Origin: Gammaproteobacteria bacterium
GTDB taxonomy: Bacteria > Pseudomonadota > Gammaproteobacteria > Pseudomonadales > JAUIET01
Assembly: GCA_030429735.1 (NCBI GenBank)
Contig: JAUIET010000010.1
Coordinates: 62,001 to 126,000, forward strand
Direction: 5' to 3'
DNA length: 64,000 nucleotides
The notes beneath the pieces are model-generated. The model made no database searches. It was not told the DNA's origin and saw nothing but the letters and a program-made list of their open reading frames with translations. Of the stretch, positions 6,588 to 15,336 are shown one piece after another. A program made the translations under genes and the position numbers. Position 1 is the first letter of the stretch; each line of letters opens with the position of its first letter.

Positions 6588-7877
6588 TTGAACATGGTAT
6601 TTGGTGATGGTATGACTAAGCCGGCCACACACAAATGGATATTCCCGGCACGTTTCCGTACGGGCGCTTATGGCTGGAACTCTTCACGATTAGCTTGCCA
6701 GCGATTACGTGAAGCTGTTTCCGAAATCAAAAAGGTGGCAAAGAAGCAACCTGACATTGCTGCAGAAGGTGTTGTTCGCCTGATCGAAAAGCTCTGGCCT
6801 GCACTGGAGCATGTGGACAGTTCCAGTGGTGCCCTGGGTTCCGCGGTAAACAAAACGCTTGATGGCCTGATTCCTCTCATTGTCAAAGCCAAGGCCGATG
6901 CCAAAACTCGTAACAAATGGCTCGAACGCTTATGGCAGGCCATGGAGGATGACGGTGTTGACTATCTTGGACCTGTGGGTGACCGCTGGGGAGAGATATG
7001 CGGTTCGCTGGAAACGGCCAATCAGTGGGCGGAGGAATTGATGCCGACACTGAGGTCGTGTTGGACCAACCCGAATCCCGGCAACTATTTCCACGGCACA
7101 ACGGCCTGCCTGTCTTGTCTCTTGGTAGCGGGGCGTTACCAGGAACTGCTCGATCTGTTGGCGCTGGACCGCAAACCCTTCTGGCATTACCGCCGTTACG
7201 GAGTCGAGGCACTGCTGGCGATGGGCAAGAAATCAGAAGCCCTGAAATACGCCGAAGCGTCCAGAGGGCTGAATCAACCGGATTCGGCCATTGATCAGGC
7301 CTGCGAAGAAATCCTGATTTCCTCGGGCCTGCATGATGAGGCCTATCGGCGCTATGGGTTGAGGGCTGCCCAGGGCAATTCCTACCTCGCGCGGTTTCGC
7401 GCTGTGGCAAAACGCTATCCCATGATGGCGCCGGCAGATATTCTCGCAGATCTGATCAAGACCACACCGGGGGACGAGGGCAAGTGGTTTGCCACGGCCA
7501 AAGATTTGCAACTCTACGAGTTCGCCTTGCAGCTCGTTGACCAGAGCCCTTGCGAGCCGAAGACCCTGACCAGGGCAGCGAGAGATTTTCTTGAGTCGGA
7601 ACCTGAGTTTGCACTCGGTGCGGGATTGGCGGCGCTTCGCTGGTTGAATGAAGGGTGGGGTTATGAGGTGACAAGCGTCGATGTGATAGAAGCTCATGAC
7701 CGGGCGATGGATGCTGCAAACAGATTGAATAAGGCTGACGACGTCGTCGAGTGGATCCGGCAGCTCGTCCGAGCTAACGACAATTCCGGTGCGCAGCACG
7801 CGGCGAGACAGTTTGTTCGTACTGCCTTGCAGGGACGAGTGCGAGACTACGCGGACGACAATTCCCCCGCGCCATAA
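6588..7877 (+). CDS. Helical-repeat protein of unknown function (DUF6880-like)
   Basis: A 429-residue soluble protein with no signal peptide or membrane segment. It is built almost entirely of paired helices (for example LLVAGRYQELLDLLALDR, LLAMGKKSEALKYAEASRG), a TPR-like layout. The stretch REAVSEIKKVAKK...ALEHVDSSSGALGSAVN resembles hypothetical proteins I associate with DUF6880; this is recall and not certain. No ribosome-binding site stands out before ATG 6588, and ATG 6612 is an alternative. It sits 13 bp after the DUF4143 ATPase. No catalytic motif is visible, so a scaffold or binding role is as far as inference can go. Confidence 0.6.
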   Translation: MNMVFGDGMTKPATHKWIFPARFRTGAYGWNSSRLACQRLREAVSEIKKVAKKQPDIAAEGVVRLIEKLWPALEHVDSSSGALGSAVNKTLDGLIPLIVKAKADAKTRNKWLERLWQAMEDDGVDYLGPVGDRWGEICGSLETANQWAEELMPTLRSCWTNPNPGNYFHGTTACLSCLLVAGRYQELLDLLALDRKPFWHYRRYGVEALLAMGKKSEALKYAEASRGLNQPDSAIDQACEEILISSGLHDEAYRRYGLRAAQGNSYLARFRAVAKRYPMMAPADILADLIKTTPGDEGKWFATAKDLQLYEFALQLVDQSPCEPKTLTRAARDFLESEPEFALGAGLAALRWLNEGWGYEVTSVDVIEAHDRAMDAANRLNKADDVVEWIRQLVRANDNSGAQHAARQFVRTALQGRVRDYADDNSPAP

Positions 7878-7878
7878 A

Positions 7879-8094
7879 ATGGGCCCTTGTTCGGGTATTG
7901 ATAAAGGTAACTATATCAATGCGACGGTCGGATTTGAGGAGCTCTCCCAAGTATTCGAGAAATCGAGCAAGAGTCTCATGCGCATGTTCGGGCCTAAAGG
8001 GAATCCCCAGGCGAGTAACCTGTTTGGGGTAATCCATTACCTGCAGAAGCAGGAGGGGATACACCTGGAAGTCAAGGCACGGAAAGTGGCCTAG
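7879..8094 (+). pseudogene. Shortened addiction-module antidote protein
   Basis: Seventy-one codons whose second half reads YINATVGFEELSQVFEKSSK, SLMRMFGPKGNPQASNLF and VIHYLQKQEGIHLEV. This is the C-terminal HTH half of the ~100-residue HigA-like antidote proteins partnered with RelE/HigB-type toxins. The family normally has about 45 residues before YINATVGF, including a 'SGDVDTGK' turn. Only a scrambled remnant (CSGIDKGN) precedes it here and no toxin gene is adjacent. The DNA-binding part could still be produced, so pseudogene status is probable but not proven. Confidence 0.6.
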
Positions 8095-8304
8095 GGCGCA
8101 GTGAATCAGTGTTCAATCGGCAATATTTTTCGAGTATTTTGAAGGATTTTCTGAGCATGGTATTTTTCATGGTCGTACAAATTAATAGGAAAATAAGCCA
8201 TTGAAAATAAAAGATAAAAAAGTCTTATTTACAATCGAGTGGGAATAGGCGCATCGCCGGTTACTAAGCCATAGCGCCCTAAAAGAACACTATCTACGTG
8301 CACA

Positions 8305-9504
8305 CTAGGTTTGCTCACCGCGACTAACCCTACGCGCATACCACTGCGCACCAGGTGCTGCACTCACTCCATGCAGCAGGGCGCTGATCCATACGGCGTT
8401 TATGGCGACGGCAAGTACGGCGTCTGCGTAGGCGTCATTGATATCACCAACAATCAGCAGTGCAAACAGCGCAGTCGCTAGCCCCCTTGGTCCAAACCAG
8501 CCAAAGAACAGCCGGGTTAGGGGTTTTGTATCGGTGCCGATCAAGCTCAGCCAAATCGCCAATGGCCGTACAACGAATAAGCTAATCAGAATAAGCAGCA
8601 GCATCGGCAGGTTAAGCTGGTGTAAGGCTTGGGGTAGCAATGCCAGTCCGAGCAACAGAAATGACGCCCATATTAAGATTTGACCTTCGCTTTCGGCAAA
8701 CTCGTATACGTATTTGACTCGGTCTTTCAATATGTACCCGAATGCAAGACCGCCAACAAACGCGGCGATGAACCCGTTGCCACCGGCCATGCTCGCGGCG
8801 ATGTACGCGCCTATGGCAAGCGCTATTGCGGCCACACCTTCGTACAACGGCTCGGTATAGCCCTGCTCAGCCGCGCGAACCATTGCGTTAGCACCCAGCC
8901 AGCCAACCAGGCCCCCAATGATTGGGCCTAAAATCAGTTGCTGCGCGGTGAAGATGAGGAAATTACTTTCGTGTTCGCCTTCCATGGTTGCCAGAGTACA
9001 GGAAAAAAACAACACCACCGGCAGCGCAAGACCGTCGTTAAGACCACTCTCAACCGCGAGTGTGCGGCGTTCTTCAATCGGCACGGATCGATTGCTTACC
9101 ACGGCTTGGCCAAGCGCGGCATCGGTTGGAGCGAGAATGGCGGCAAGCAGTGCTACAGCAAAAATAGACCAGTCTGGATAAAGCAGCATGGCAACAAGGG
9201 TGCCAATCAACACCGACAGCGGCAGGCCTATCAATAGCATCCGTTGTGGCCAGACGTGCTGCCTGCGCAGAGCCACAAAATCGATTTGGGTGGCATCTAC
9301 AAACAGTAAAATGATCAGCGCAACCTCGGCAACAATGTGCAGCAGTTCCTCAGTGTGCTGCTGCTGCATTACACCGCTTATTGACAGTACATAGCCCAGA
9401 CCGATAAACAGCATGGGTGCTGTGACTACCGTGCTGGACAATCGTTTTGCACACATCGCATAAGCGACAGCACACAACATGATGATAAGCAGTCCGGCGT
9501 GCAT
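8305..9504 (-). CDS. Cation:proton antiporter, CPA1/NhaP-like
   Basis: A 399-residue membrane protein with about 12 hydrophobic segments. Family motifs include LAPTDAALGQ in the fifth to sixth helix region and ESGLNDGLALP, the acidic ion-binding motif of CPA1 exchangers. A second conserved block is FFGWFGPRGLATALF. It would exchange Na+ or K+ for protons across the inner membrane. The start lies 3 bp after the stop of the K+ channel gene, so the two form an operon and may act together in ion or pH balance. Substrate cannot be read from the sequence. Confidence 0.88.
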   Translation of the reverse strand: MHAGLLIIMLCAVAYAMCAKRLSSTVVTAPMLFIGLGYVLSISGVMQQQHTEELLHIVAEVALIILLFVDATQIDFVALRRQHVWPQRMLLIGLPLSVLIGTLVAMLLYPDWSIFAVALLAAILAPTDAALGQAVVSNRSVPIEERRTLAVESGLNDGLALPVVLFFSCTLATMEGEHESNFLIFTAQQLILGPIIGGLVGWLGANAMVRAAEQGYTEPLYEGVAAIALAIGAYIAASMAGGNGFIAAFVGGLAFGYILKDRVKYVYEFAESEGQILIWASFLLLGLALLPQALHQLNLPMLLLILISLFVVRPLAIWLSLIGTDTKPLTRLFFGWFGPRGLATALFALLIVGDINDAYADAVLAVAINAVWISALLHGVSAAPGAQWYARRVSRGEQT

Positions 9505-9507
9505 CGC

Positions 9508-10437
9508 TTACTCCGAGTTTATTTTGCCAGTGCCGCGACAATGCGGGCAGCGGTCGCTGTGTATCACAGCGTCCTGTATCCCTTTTGCGTCTTTTTCGCT
9601 AAGGAAAAGCCTTTCGCGTGCCAGCTCAAGCGCCTCCATGTCCTGATCGTCCAGGCTGCCATCACTCTGGCGTTCTTTCACCAAATCCGAGTAGTCTTGT
9701 TTGCGCCGATGCAGTTCTTCTGAAAAGCGCGACGCGAGCATACCCGCAGGCAGCGCAACCGCACCCAAGGACAGTACGGTCATCAGGGCCGCAAAGACCT
9801 TACCACCAATTGTCATTGGCACCACATCGCCATAACCCAGCGTGGTCAAGGTAACTGTTGCCCACCACATTGCGGCTGGGATACTTCCGAAGTCTTCGGG
9901 CTGCACATGACGTTCAAAAAAATAAATGCCACCGGCTGCAATGAACACCAGAATCAACAGCACGAATGTTGCTGCCATAAAAGCACGCGATTCCGCCCGA
10001 ATAACTTGCGCCAGCATAATTAGCGGTGAAAAATAACGAATGAGTTTTAGCAGCCGTAATAAACGCAGAACGATCAATGATCTCAACTCAAGACCAAACA
10101 GCAAGCTCAGATACAAAGGTAAAATACTGACTATGTCGATGATAGAATCGAATTTCCCGAGGAAGTGGCGTCGGCTCTGATAATCCGGCCGTTCAGGGGC
10201 GGTCCACAGGCGCAGCAGAAATTCCGCAGTAAATACAGCAACTGAAAAAATTTCGAAATACCAAAATTGACTTGAATAGCGCTGATCAAGACTGTCGATC
10301 GTTTGTAAGCTAATCGCGACCAGATTCGTAATAATCAACGTGATCAAAAAGCTATTGACCCAGATCGACGCCGAAGAATGGTGATCTTCCGGATTGAGGA
10401 GTGCATACACCTGCCGGCGCGGGGTTAACATTGTCAT
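9508..10437 (-). CDS. Voltage-gated potassium channel (Kv-like)
   Basis: About 309 residues from ATG 10437; a second ATG two codons later is equally possible, and the longer open frame to 10605 has no family support. Six transmembrane segments are visible. S4 carries regularly spaced arginines (LIVLRLLRLLKLIRYF) and the selectivity filter is TLTTLGYGD. The short cytoplasmic tail is charged and ends with CPHCRGTGK, a possible metal-binding knuckle. It would mediate voltage-controlled K+ flux. It is the first gene of a two-gene unit with the antiporter downstream. Confidence 0.92.
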   Translation of the reverse strand: MTMLTPRRQVYALLNPEDHHSSASIWVNSFLITLIITNLVAISLQTIDSLDQRYSSQFWYFEIFSVAVFTAEFLLRLWTAPERPDYQSRRHFLGKFDSIIDIVSILPLYLSLLFGLELRSLIVLRLLRLLKLIRYFSPLIMLAQVIRAESRAFMAATFVLLILVFIAAGGIYFFERHVQPEDFGSIPAAMWWATVTLTTLGYGDVVPMTIGGKVFAALMTVLSLGAVALPAGMLASRFSEELHRRKQDYSDLVKERQSDGSLDDQDMEALELARERLFLSEKDAKGIQDAVIHSDRCPHCRGTGKINSE

Positions 10438-10718
10438 GGCGTTTGCTTTTAGGTCAATTGAACGTCTGTTATCACATGTACACAATGTGGGTCTGTCGTA
10501 AGTTGCCGTTTCCCGGAGCGTATTCGACAGTTGCACCACATCAGGAACGCGAACACCCTTGCCGGCCCACAGCCCGGCATAGATCGTAAAAGACGGATTA
10601 TGCAACGAGGCAAGTCATACTTGCTAATCGCCTGTCATTTATTCCATGCAAATTTTGCCAAGCCCACTTACATTGTGCGATTCCGTCCGCGCAATTTCAT
10701 TCACCGCATCAATCCGCT

Positions 10719-11462
10719 TCAAAGTCTCTGAATGCCCTTGTCTGCCAGGTGCAGGTAGGTAAGGTCGCCACGACGCTCCAGCTGACCGGAGATTGCCACT
10801 GGCATAGCGATGGTGTGCGCGACTTCGTCGGCGGCCGAATTACCGTGTTGATCAACCAGAAGGTAGCCATAGCGGCCTCCATCGGTTTGTTTAACAACCA
10901 GCATGGGAGGGATTCCCCCGGCGACACAGAGTGCGGCACAGGCTCGATGCACCTTACTTCCGCCAGGCTTCATCACGCCCAAAAAACACTTTGAATCTAC
11001 CACTTCGCCCTGTAAGGTCACTGTCGTTAGCGGTTCAATTTCCGGCACTGACGCACCATCGGGTGCTTTGCTTACGGCAATGTCGTCATTGCTGCGCAAC
11101 TCCATTGACATCCAGTCACCGCGTTCAATTGAAAACCCGGTAACGTCCACGTGCGCGCCATCCAGCGCATCAGTAAACGCGCCGGCGGAGTGCTTACCCT
11201 GCCTGAGCAGCATGATTGAGCGAGGATTTGCGCCGGTGGTATGCAATACCGGATAAGGATCAACGCTTAAAAAGCCACTGACACGCGTGGTGTCTGCAAC
11301 ATTCCATTGCCCTTTGCCGGCACTTTCCTGAGCGGACGACACCCAAAACGCGAAACCAGCACCCAGGCACAACAACAGTGCGACCAATACCTTATAGAAT
11401 TGGCCCAGGCGTGCCGGCATAGGGAAATAGCCAACAAAAAACTCGTCTCTATTGTCAGGCAT
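10719..11462 (-). CDS. Single-pass membrane protein of unknown function, Rieske-linked
   Basis: About 247 residues from ATG 11462. A single membrane anchor (VLVALLLCLGAGFAFWV) near residue 30 is followed by a periplasmic region. The C-terminal half has a distinctive block, VVDSKCFLGVMKPG...HRACAALCVAGGIPP, with three cysteines and one histidine that could bind metal or form disulfides. Its start overlaps the end of the Rieske gene by 8 bp, implying translational coupling. I do not recognise a named family; an accessory redox or membrane anchor role for the Rieske partner is inference. Confidence 0.6.
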   Translation of the reverse strand: MPDNRDEFFVGYFPMPARLGQFYKVLVALLLCLGAGFAFWVSSAQESAGKGQWNVADTTRVSGFLSVDPYPVLHTTGANPRSIMLLRQGKHSAGAFTDALDGAHVDVTGFSIERGDWMSMELRSNDDIAVSKAPDGASVPEIEPLTTVTLQGEVVDSKCFLGVMKPGGSKVHRACAALCVAGGIPPMLVVKQTDGGRYGYLLVDQHGNSAADEVAHTIAMPVAISGQLERRGDLTYLHLADKGIQRL

Positions 11463-11853
11463 TGTTTTGTCTTTCGGAATGTGTCTGTGCTGTTGCCGTA
11501 TCAATTAACTCATCGATGATTGTAACCGGGCGCTCAGTGCCGTCTGACAGCGCCTTCGGGTTCAACAACACGGTATCGCCATCAAGCTGCAGTTCATACG
11601 TTGCGATTTTTTCGGTAAACGGCGGGGGTGAACAGCCATCTTCAGGTCGATACTGAAAACCGTGCCAGGGGCAGGTGATACAGCCATCAATGTAGCCGTC
11701 TGACATCAGCGCGCCGCGGTGTGCGCACCGACCGTACAGCACGGAGACTTCCTCGTCATAACGAACAACAACCAGATCAACATTGTGCACAAGCGCGTAG
11801 GCCGGCTCCCTGTCGTTCAACTCGGCCAGCTCCAGCAGAACGTGTTTTTTCAT
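11455..11853 (-). CDS. Rieske [2Fe-2S] domain protein
   Basis: A 132-residue soluble ferredoxin-type Rieske protein. The cluster-binding motifs are CAHRG (C-x-H) and CPWHGFQY (C-x-x-H), 16-17 residues apart as in dioxygenase ferredoxins. There is no signal or membrane segment, so it is cytoplasmic and probably an electron carrier. It overlaps the membrane protein downstream and follows the YHS protein by 65 bp on the same strand. No oxygenase or reductase is adjacent, so its redox partner is not identifiable here. Confidence 0.88.
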   Translation of the reverse strand: MKKHVLLELAELNDREPAYALVHNVDLVVVRYDEEVSVLYGRCAHRGALMSDGYIDGCITCPWHGFQYRPEDGCSPPPFTEKIATYELQLDGDTVLLNPKALSDGTERPVTIIDELIDTATAQTHSERQNNA

Positions 11854-11918
11854 GATTGCTTTCCTTATTATTTTTTGGCGTTTTCCTTATGTTTTACTTG
11901 TACACTACCAGACCCTAA

Positions 11919-12371
11919 TCACTCCAGCACTTTCGGCCAGTTTTCGTTGGCCTGTTTAATGAATGAGTCGCGATTCTGCTGCCATTTTTCCTGAATATTG
12001 GCGTTGTAATTGAGGTAGAGCTTGCCATCCAGAACAGTGAATTGGTGTGGGTCTATGCCAGCGGTTGTATTCTGCGAAACGGCGTACGCGCAGTAACCGC
12101 CGTATTGCGGTGCGTACTTTTCAGGGTTATCCGCAAACAAGTCACGATTTGCAGCGCTGCTGAAGTTCCATTTTGCGCCCTGCCATTTGTGTTGATACTT
12201 CTTGCTCCCTTCAACCGCCTGGTTTTGCTGGAAATATGCCACCGGGTCGTAACCTTCAATGGCAATGTTGCCAAAGAAGCTTGAGTTGATCGGGTCTTTG
12301 GCGTTGACCGTTACCGTAAACATCGACGTAAGTATTGCAAGAAGCAGGGCGGCAGTTGTTTTATGTTGCAT
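11919..12371 (-). CDS. Exported YHS-domain protein
   Basis: 150 residues from ATG 12371, chosen because it gives a clean signal peptide (TTAALLLAILTSMFTVTVNA). The YHS region reads IEGYDPVAYFQQNQAVEGS, then WNFSSAANRDLFADNPEKYAPQYGGYCAYAV. YHS domains are linked to metal binding and occur in heavy-metal and redox proteins. The single Cys in GGYCAYAV is conserved in this periplasmic subgroup. It is upstream of the Rieske gene on the same strand. Its specific function is unknown. Confidence 0.82.
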   Translation of the reverse strand: MQHKTTAALLLAILTSMFTVTVNAKDPINSSFFGNIAIEGYDPVAYFQQNQAVEGSKKYQHKWQGAKWNFSSAANRDLFADNPEKYAPQYGGYCAYAVSQNTTAGIDPHQFTVLDGKLYLNYNANIQEKWQQNRDSFIKQANENWPKVLE

Positions 12372-12581
12372 GAATATTGTCTCTATCAGGATTTGTTCTG
12401 TACTGATAGACACCCCAAAGCGATACCAGTTCCCGAGTCGGCCCATATGCATCAGTAGTTCAGCCGGCCGCCATGGAGGCCCTCTCATTTGGTCGAATGA
12501 ACTAAGGTGGAGAGAAACAATTCATGAGCAGGGCAGGAATGCTCTGCTGTCAGCAAATGTGTGCGGACCTGGCCTCTGTGC

Positions 12582-13877
12582 TCAGTTGGTTTTCGCGCGC
12601 TGCAACCAACGTTTTAGTTCACGTAAGCCAGTGGGTTTGGCAAAGAAATACCCTTGCGCGTAGTCGCAACCCAAGCCTTTCAATACCTCCAGGCTTTCTG
12701 CGTTTTCCACGCCTTCGCAAACCACCTGCATCTTGAATTTATGGGCAAGCCCAGTGATTGCTGAAACAATCTCGGCATCGGCTGGCGATTCCGCGAGGTC
12801 GGTGATGAACGACCTGTCAATTTTTATTTCATCAGCAGGAATTTTCTTGAAATACGACAGCGAAGAGTAGCCGGTACCGAAATCATCAATAGAGACTCGT
12901 ATACCATGATTACGAAGATCGTTCAGGATTCGAAAACATTCGTCAGGGTTATCGATAATGGCACTCTCGGTTACCTCGATTGTGAGTAACTCAGGGGGCA
13001 TCTCCCAGATTCTTAAGGCGTCGACAATGGAAGCTTGCAAGCCAACCGTGCGTATGTCTGAAGCCGATATGTTAAGCGCAACTCCCAGCCTTTGATCACC
13101 GAAGCGCAACTGACTGGCTTCCCGAATTGTTGTTTTAATCACCCACTCAGTGACCGTTGGCATCAAACGCTGCTGTTCGGCCATCGCGATAAAGTGCTCG
13201 GTGTTCACGGGGTGTTCCGCACCCTCGGGCACCCAGCGCAACAGTGCTTCGCAGGTTGCCGGTGCACCGCTTTTCAGGTGTATTTTCGGTTGGTAGGCCA
13301 TGCTGAACTCGTTGGCTGCAATTGCTTCATTCAATGCGAGACCGCTTAAGTACGGGATGTCTTGCAGCATGGGGTTGGGGTTGGCGATAACATACGGCAA
13401 ATGCGATCGTTGTGCGCTAAGCGCACTTTCCTCCGCAATGGTCAGCAAGCCATGACCATTGCTGCCATTTTCGGGTGCTACTGCTATTCCCAGAGCGCAA
13501 CGAGCTACTGTGGTGTTGCCGTCCTGTGTGAAGGGTTCATCCAACAGCTGCCTAATTTTTTCAGCGGCAACGGGTAACAGACGTTCTGATTTGAGGCCGG
13601 GGATTGCCAGGGCAAAACGCGTGCGATCAAGGCGTACCAGGAAGTGCGCTTTCTTAAGAGATTCTTTAAGGCGCTTCTGCAGGTTGAGCAAAAGCTGGTC
13701 GCTAAAACGGTAGCCGAAGTGACGATCAATTCTATCCATACCATTAGCGTCAATCACCAATAGCGCCAGCTTTTCCTCGGCCCCCAGGGTTTCTAGCTCA
13801 CTGTTTATGTAATGAAATAGCTTTTCTCTGCTGAGCAGCAGCAACTGTGCGAGGCTGGGCTTAGATAAAGAGGTCAT
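12582..13877 (-). CDS. GGDEF(degenerate)-EAL protein
   Basis: About 431 residues from ATG 13877 (a start at 13898 is also possible); either overlaps the HD-GYP gene. The N-terminal ~150 residues are a GGDEF fold in which the signature is lost (LVRLDRTRFAL where GGDEF should be), so cyclase activity is not expected. The EAL domain is well kept: CEALLRW, ALNIS, IEVTES, DDFGTGYSS, KIDRSFI and CEGVE. It could therefore hydrolyse c-di-GMP. No membrane segment or sensory domain is seen. Translational coupling with the upstream HD-GYP gene suggests joint control. Confidence 0.9.
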   Translation of the reverse strand: MTSLSKPSLAQLLLLSREKLFHYINSELETLGAEEKLALLVIDANGMDRIDRHFGYRFSDQLLLNLQKRLKESLKKAHFLVRLDRTRFALAIPGLKSERLLPVAAEKIRQLLDEPFTQDGNTTVARCALGIAVAPENGSNGHGLLTIAEESALSAQRSHLPYVIANPNPMLQDIPYLSGLALNEAIAANEFSMAYQPKIHLKSGAPATCEALLRWVPEGAEHPVNTEHFIAMAEQQRLMPTVTEWVIKTTIREASQLRFGDQRLGVALNISASDIRTVGLQASIVDALRIWEMPPELLTIEVTESAIIDNPDECFRILNDLRNHGIRVSIDDFGTGYSSLSYFKKIPADEIKIDRSFITDLAESPADAEIVSAITGLAHKFKMQVVCEGVENAESLEVLKGLGCDYAQGYFFAKPTGLRELKRWLQRAKTN

Positions 13878-15075
13878 CGGTAGCGATGCCGAATGCACCT
13901 TCCTCCAGGCTTCGAACGATATCCAATGGTGTTCCGTCAGCAGCGTGTGTTTCGCTGGCCAGATCTACCGTACGATTGTCGGTGATAGGCTGCTTATCAG
14001 CATCTGCCAGTAGCACAATTTTTGGGCGCAAGCGTCGCCCCCGGTATTCGGCCAGCACCATGCCCACTTCGCCGCTGGAAAGCTCTACCAGTGTTCCAAC
14101 CGGATAGATGCCAACGGCTTGTATGAATTCCTCAATGAGTTCTTCCTGGAATTTTGTATTGCGCAGCGCGTAGAGTTCTCTGACTGCTTCGGCAGGTGAG
14201 CGCGCACAGGCATACGCCCGATGGTTGGACATTGCATCATACGTGTCGGCAATCGCGACAATTCGTGATGTTAGAGGAATGTCTTCACCGGTCAGCCCTT
14301 CGGGATAACCTGACCCATCCATTCGTTCATGGTGGTGTTTTACGGCAATCAGTACTTTCTTGGTAATGAATGATTGCGTACGCATATGGTTAAGGCTTTG
14401 CACAACATGGCCTTTTACCAACTCAAATTCGTCCGCTGTCAGTTTGGCCCCTTTTTTGATGATGTCATCCGGCACGGAAATCATGCCAACGTCACACATA
14501 AGTGCGGCAAGACAGACATCCGAAATATCGGATTTCGGCAGCCCAAGCTGCCGGCCGAAAGCCGCTGCCCAGATAGAAGTGCCGGTTGCGTGATCGAACA
14601 GATAATCCCCTTTGCGGCGCATCTTCTGCAGCAGCAAGCACGCGTCAGGGTTTGAGATAATGCTGGACACTATGCCATCAACAGATGCCTTGACTGTTCT
14701 GTAGTCCAGGCTGCCACTGCCACGCATGCTGACAAACAGCTTATCAACCGAGATTTCGAAATCCTGAAATACTTCTCGAGCATTGACAATTTCTTCGTCA
14801 AAGCTCTTACGGTCTGTATACACTTCGCGCCGTTTGGCGAGCTTTCGGCTGCCCTGGTGGCGGCCCAGTGTGCTCGCACTGCCAGTGCCTGCTGCAGATT
14901 TTCCTGAATCCACCACCACGTGGTCGCACAGGTCCATGAGCTGTTTTCGCTCATCAATCGTGTTAACGGTAAAGCCTTGCAGCAAAAATGGGGATTCTTC
15001 CCATGGGCGGTCTAATTCGGCCACAAACATACCAATAGCTACTTCGTGCGCTGGTATTTTTACGAATTTACCCAT
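13861..15075 (-). CDS. HD-GYP domain protein with DUF3391, altered HD site
   Basis: A 404-residue cytoplasmic protein. An N-terminal DUF3391 (KIPAHEVAIGMFVAELDRPW) is followed by HD-GYP at about 140-320. The HHE/GYP block is intact (KHHHERMDGSGYPEGLTGEDIPL). The canonical HDIGK is replaced by CDVGM, so the first metal-binding histidine is a cysteine and the lysine is lost. In the family that His-Asp pair binds the catalytic metals, so activity may be lost or altered. It is upstream of and overlaps the GGDEF-EAL gene. Confidence 0.9.
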   Translation of the reverse strand: MGKFVKIPAHEVAIGMFVAELDRPWEESPFLLQGFTVNTIDERKQLMDLCDHVVVDSGKSAAGTGSASTLGRHQGSRKLAKRREVYTDRKSFDEEIVNAREVFQDFEISVDKLFVSMRGSGSLDYRTVKASVDGIVSSIISNPDACLLLQKMRRKGDYLFDHATGTSIWAAAFGRQLGLPKSDISDVCLAALMCDVGMISVPDDIIKKGAKLTADEFELVKGHVVQSLNHMRTQSFITKKVLIAVKHHHERMDGSGYPEGLTGEDIPLTSRIVAIADTYDAMSNHRAYACARSPAEAVRELYALRNTKFQEELIEEFIQAVGIYPVGTLVELSSGEVGMVLAEYRGRRLRPKIVLLADADKQPITDNRTVDLASETHAADGTPLDIVRSLEEGAFGIATDDLFI

Positions 15076-15271
15076 GGCTGATAATTGAGATGTCCAAAAA
15101 GTCCGTTTTGCTGTTATCGCAGTCTCTTGCGCTTGTTTCAGTACAGTTTATTGCTCGCACAATTGCATGTATTTTCGAGCAATATTTACATCAAGCGCCG
15201 AGTTCTCGACGAAAGGCGCTGAACGCCGATTTGCTCAATAGGGCGATTGGTCCGGGCAACGCATGTTTTTA

Positions 15272-15288
15272 TGGCATAACTAATGCCA
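15272..15288. promoter_or_regulatory. 17-bp palindrome before nitronate monooxygenase
   Basis: TGGCAT-AACTA-ATGCCA has perfect 6-bp arms and ends 48 bp before the ATG at 15337. Its size and position suit a dimeric repressor such as the TetR protein encoded at 16362. The rest of the 261-bp gap shows no gene. Confidence 0.4.
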
Positions 15289-15336
15289 ATACAATATCCT
15301 GCGCATACCTATCAAAGCAGCAAACTGAGGATATGA

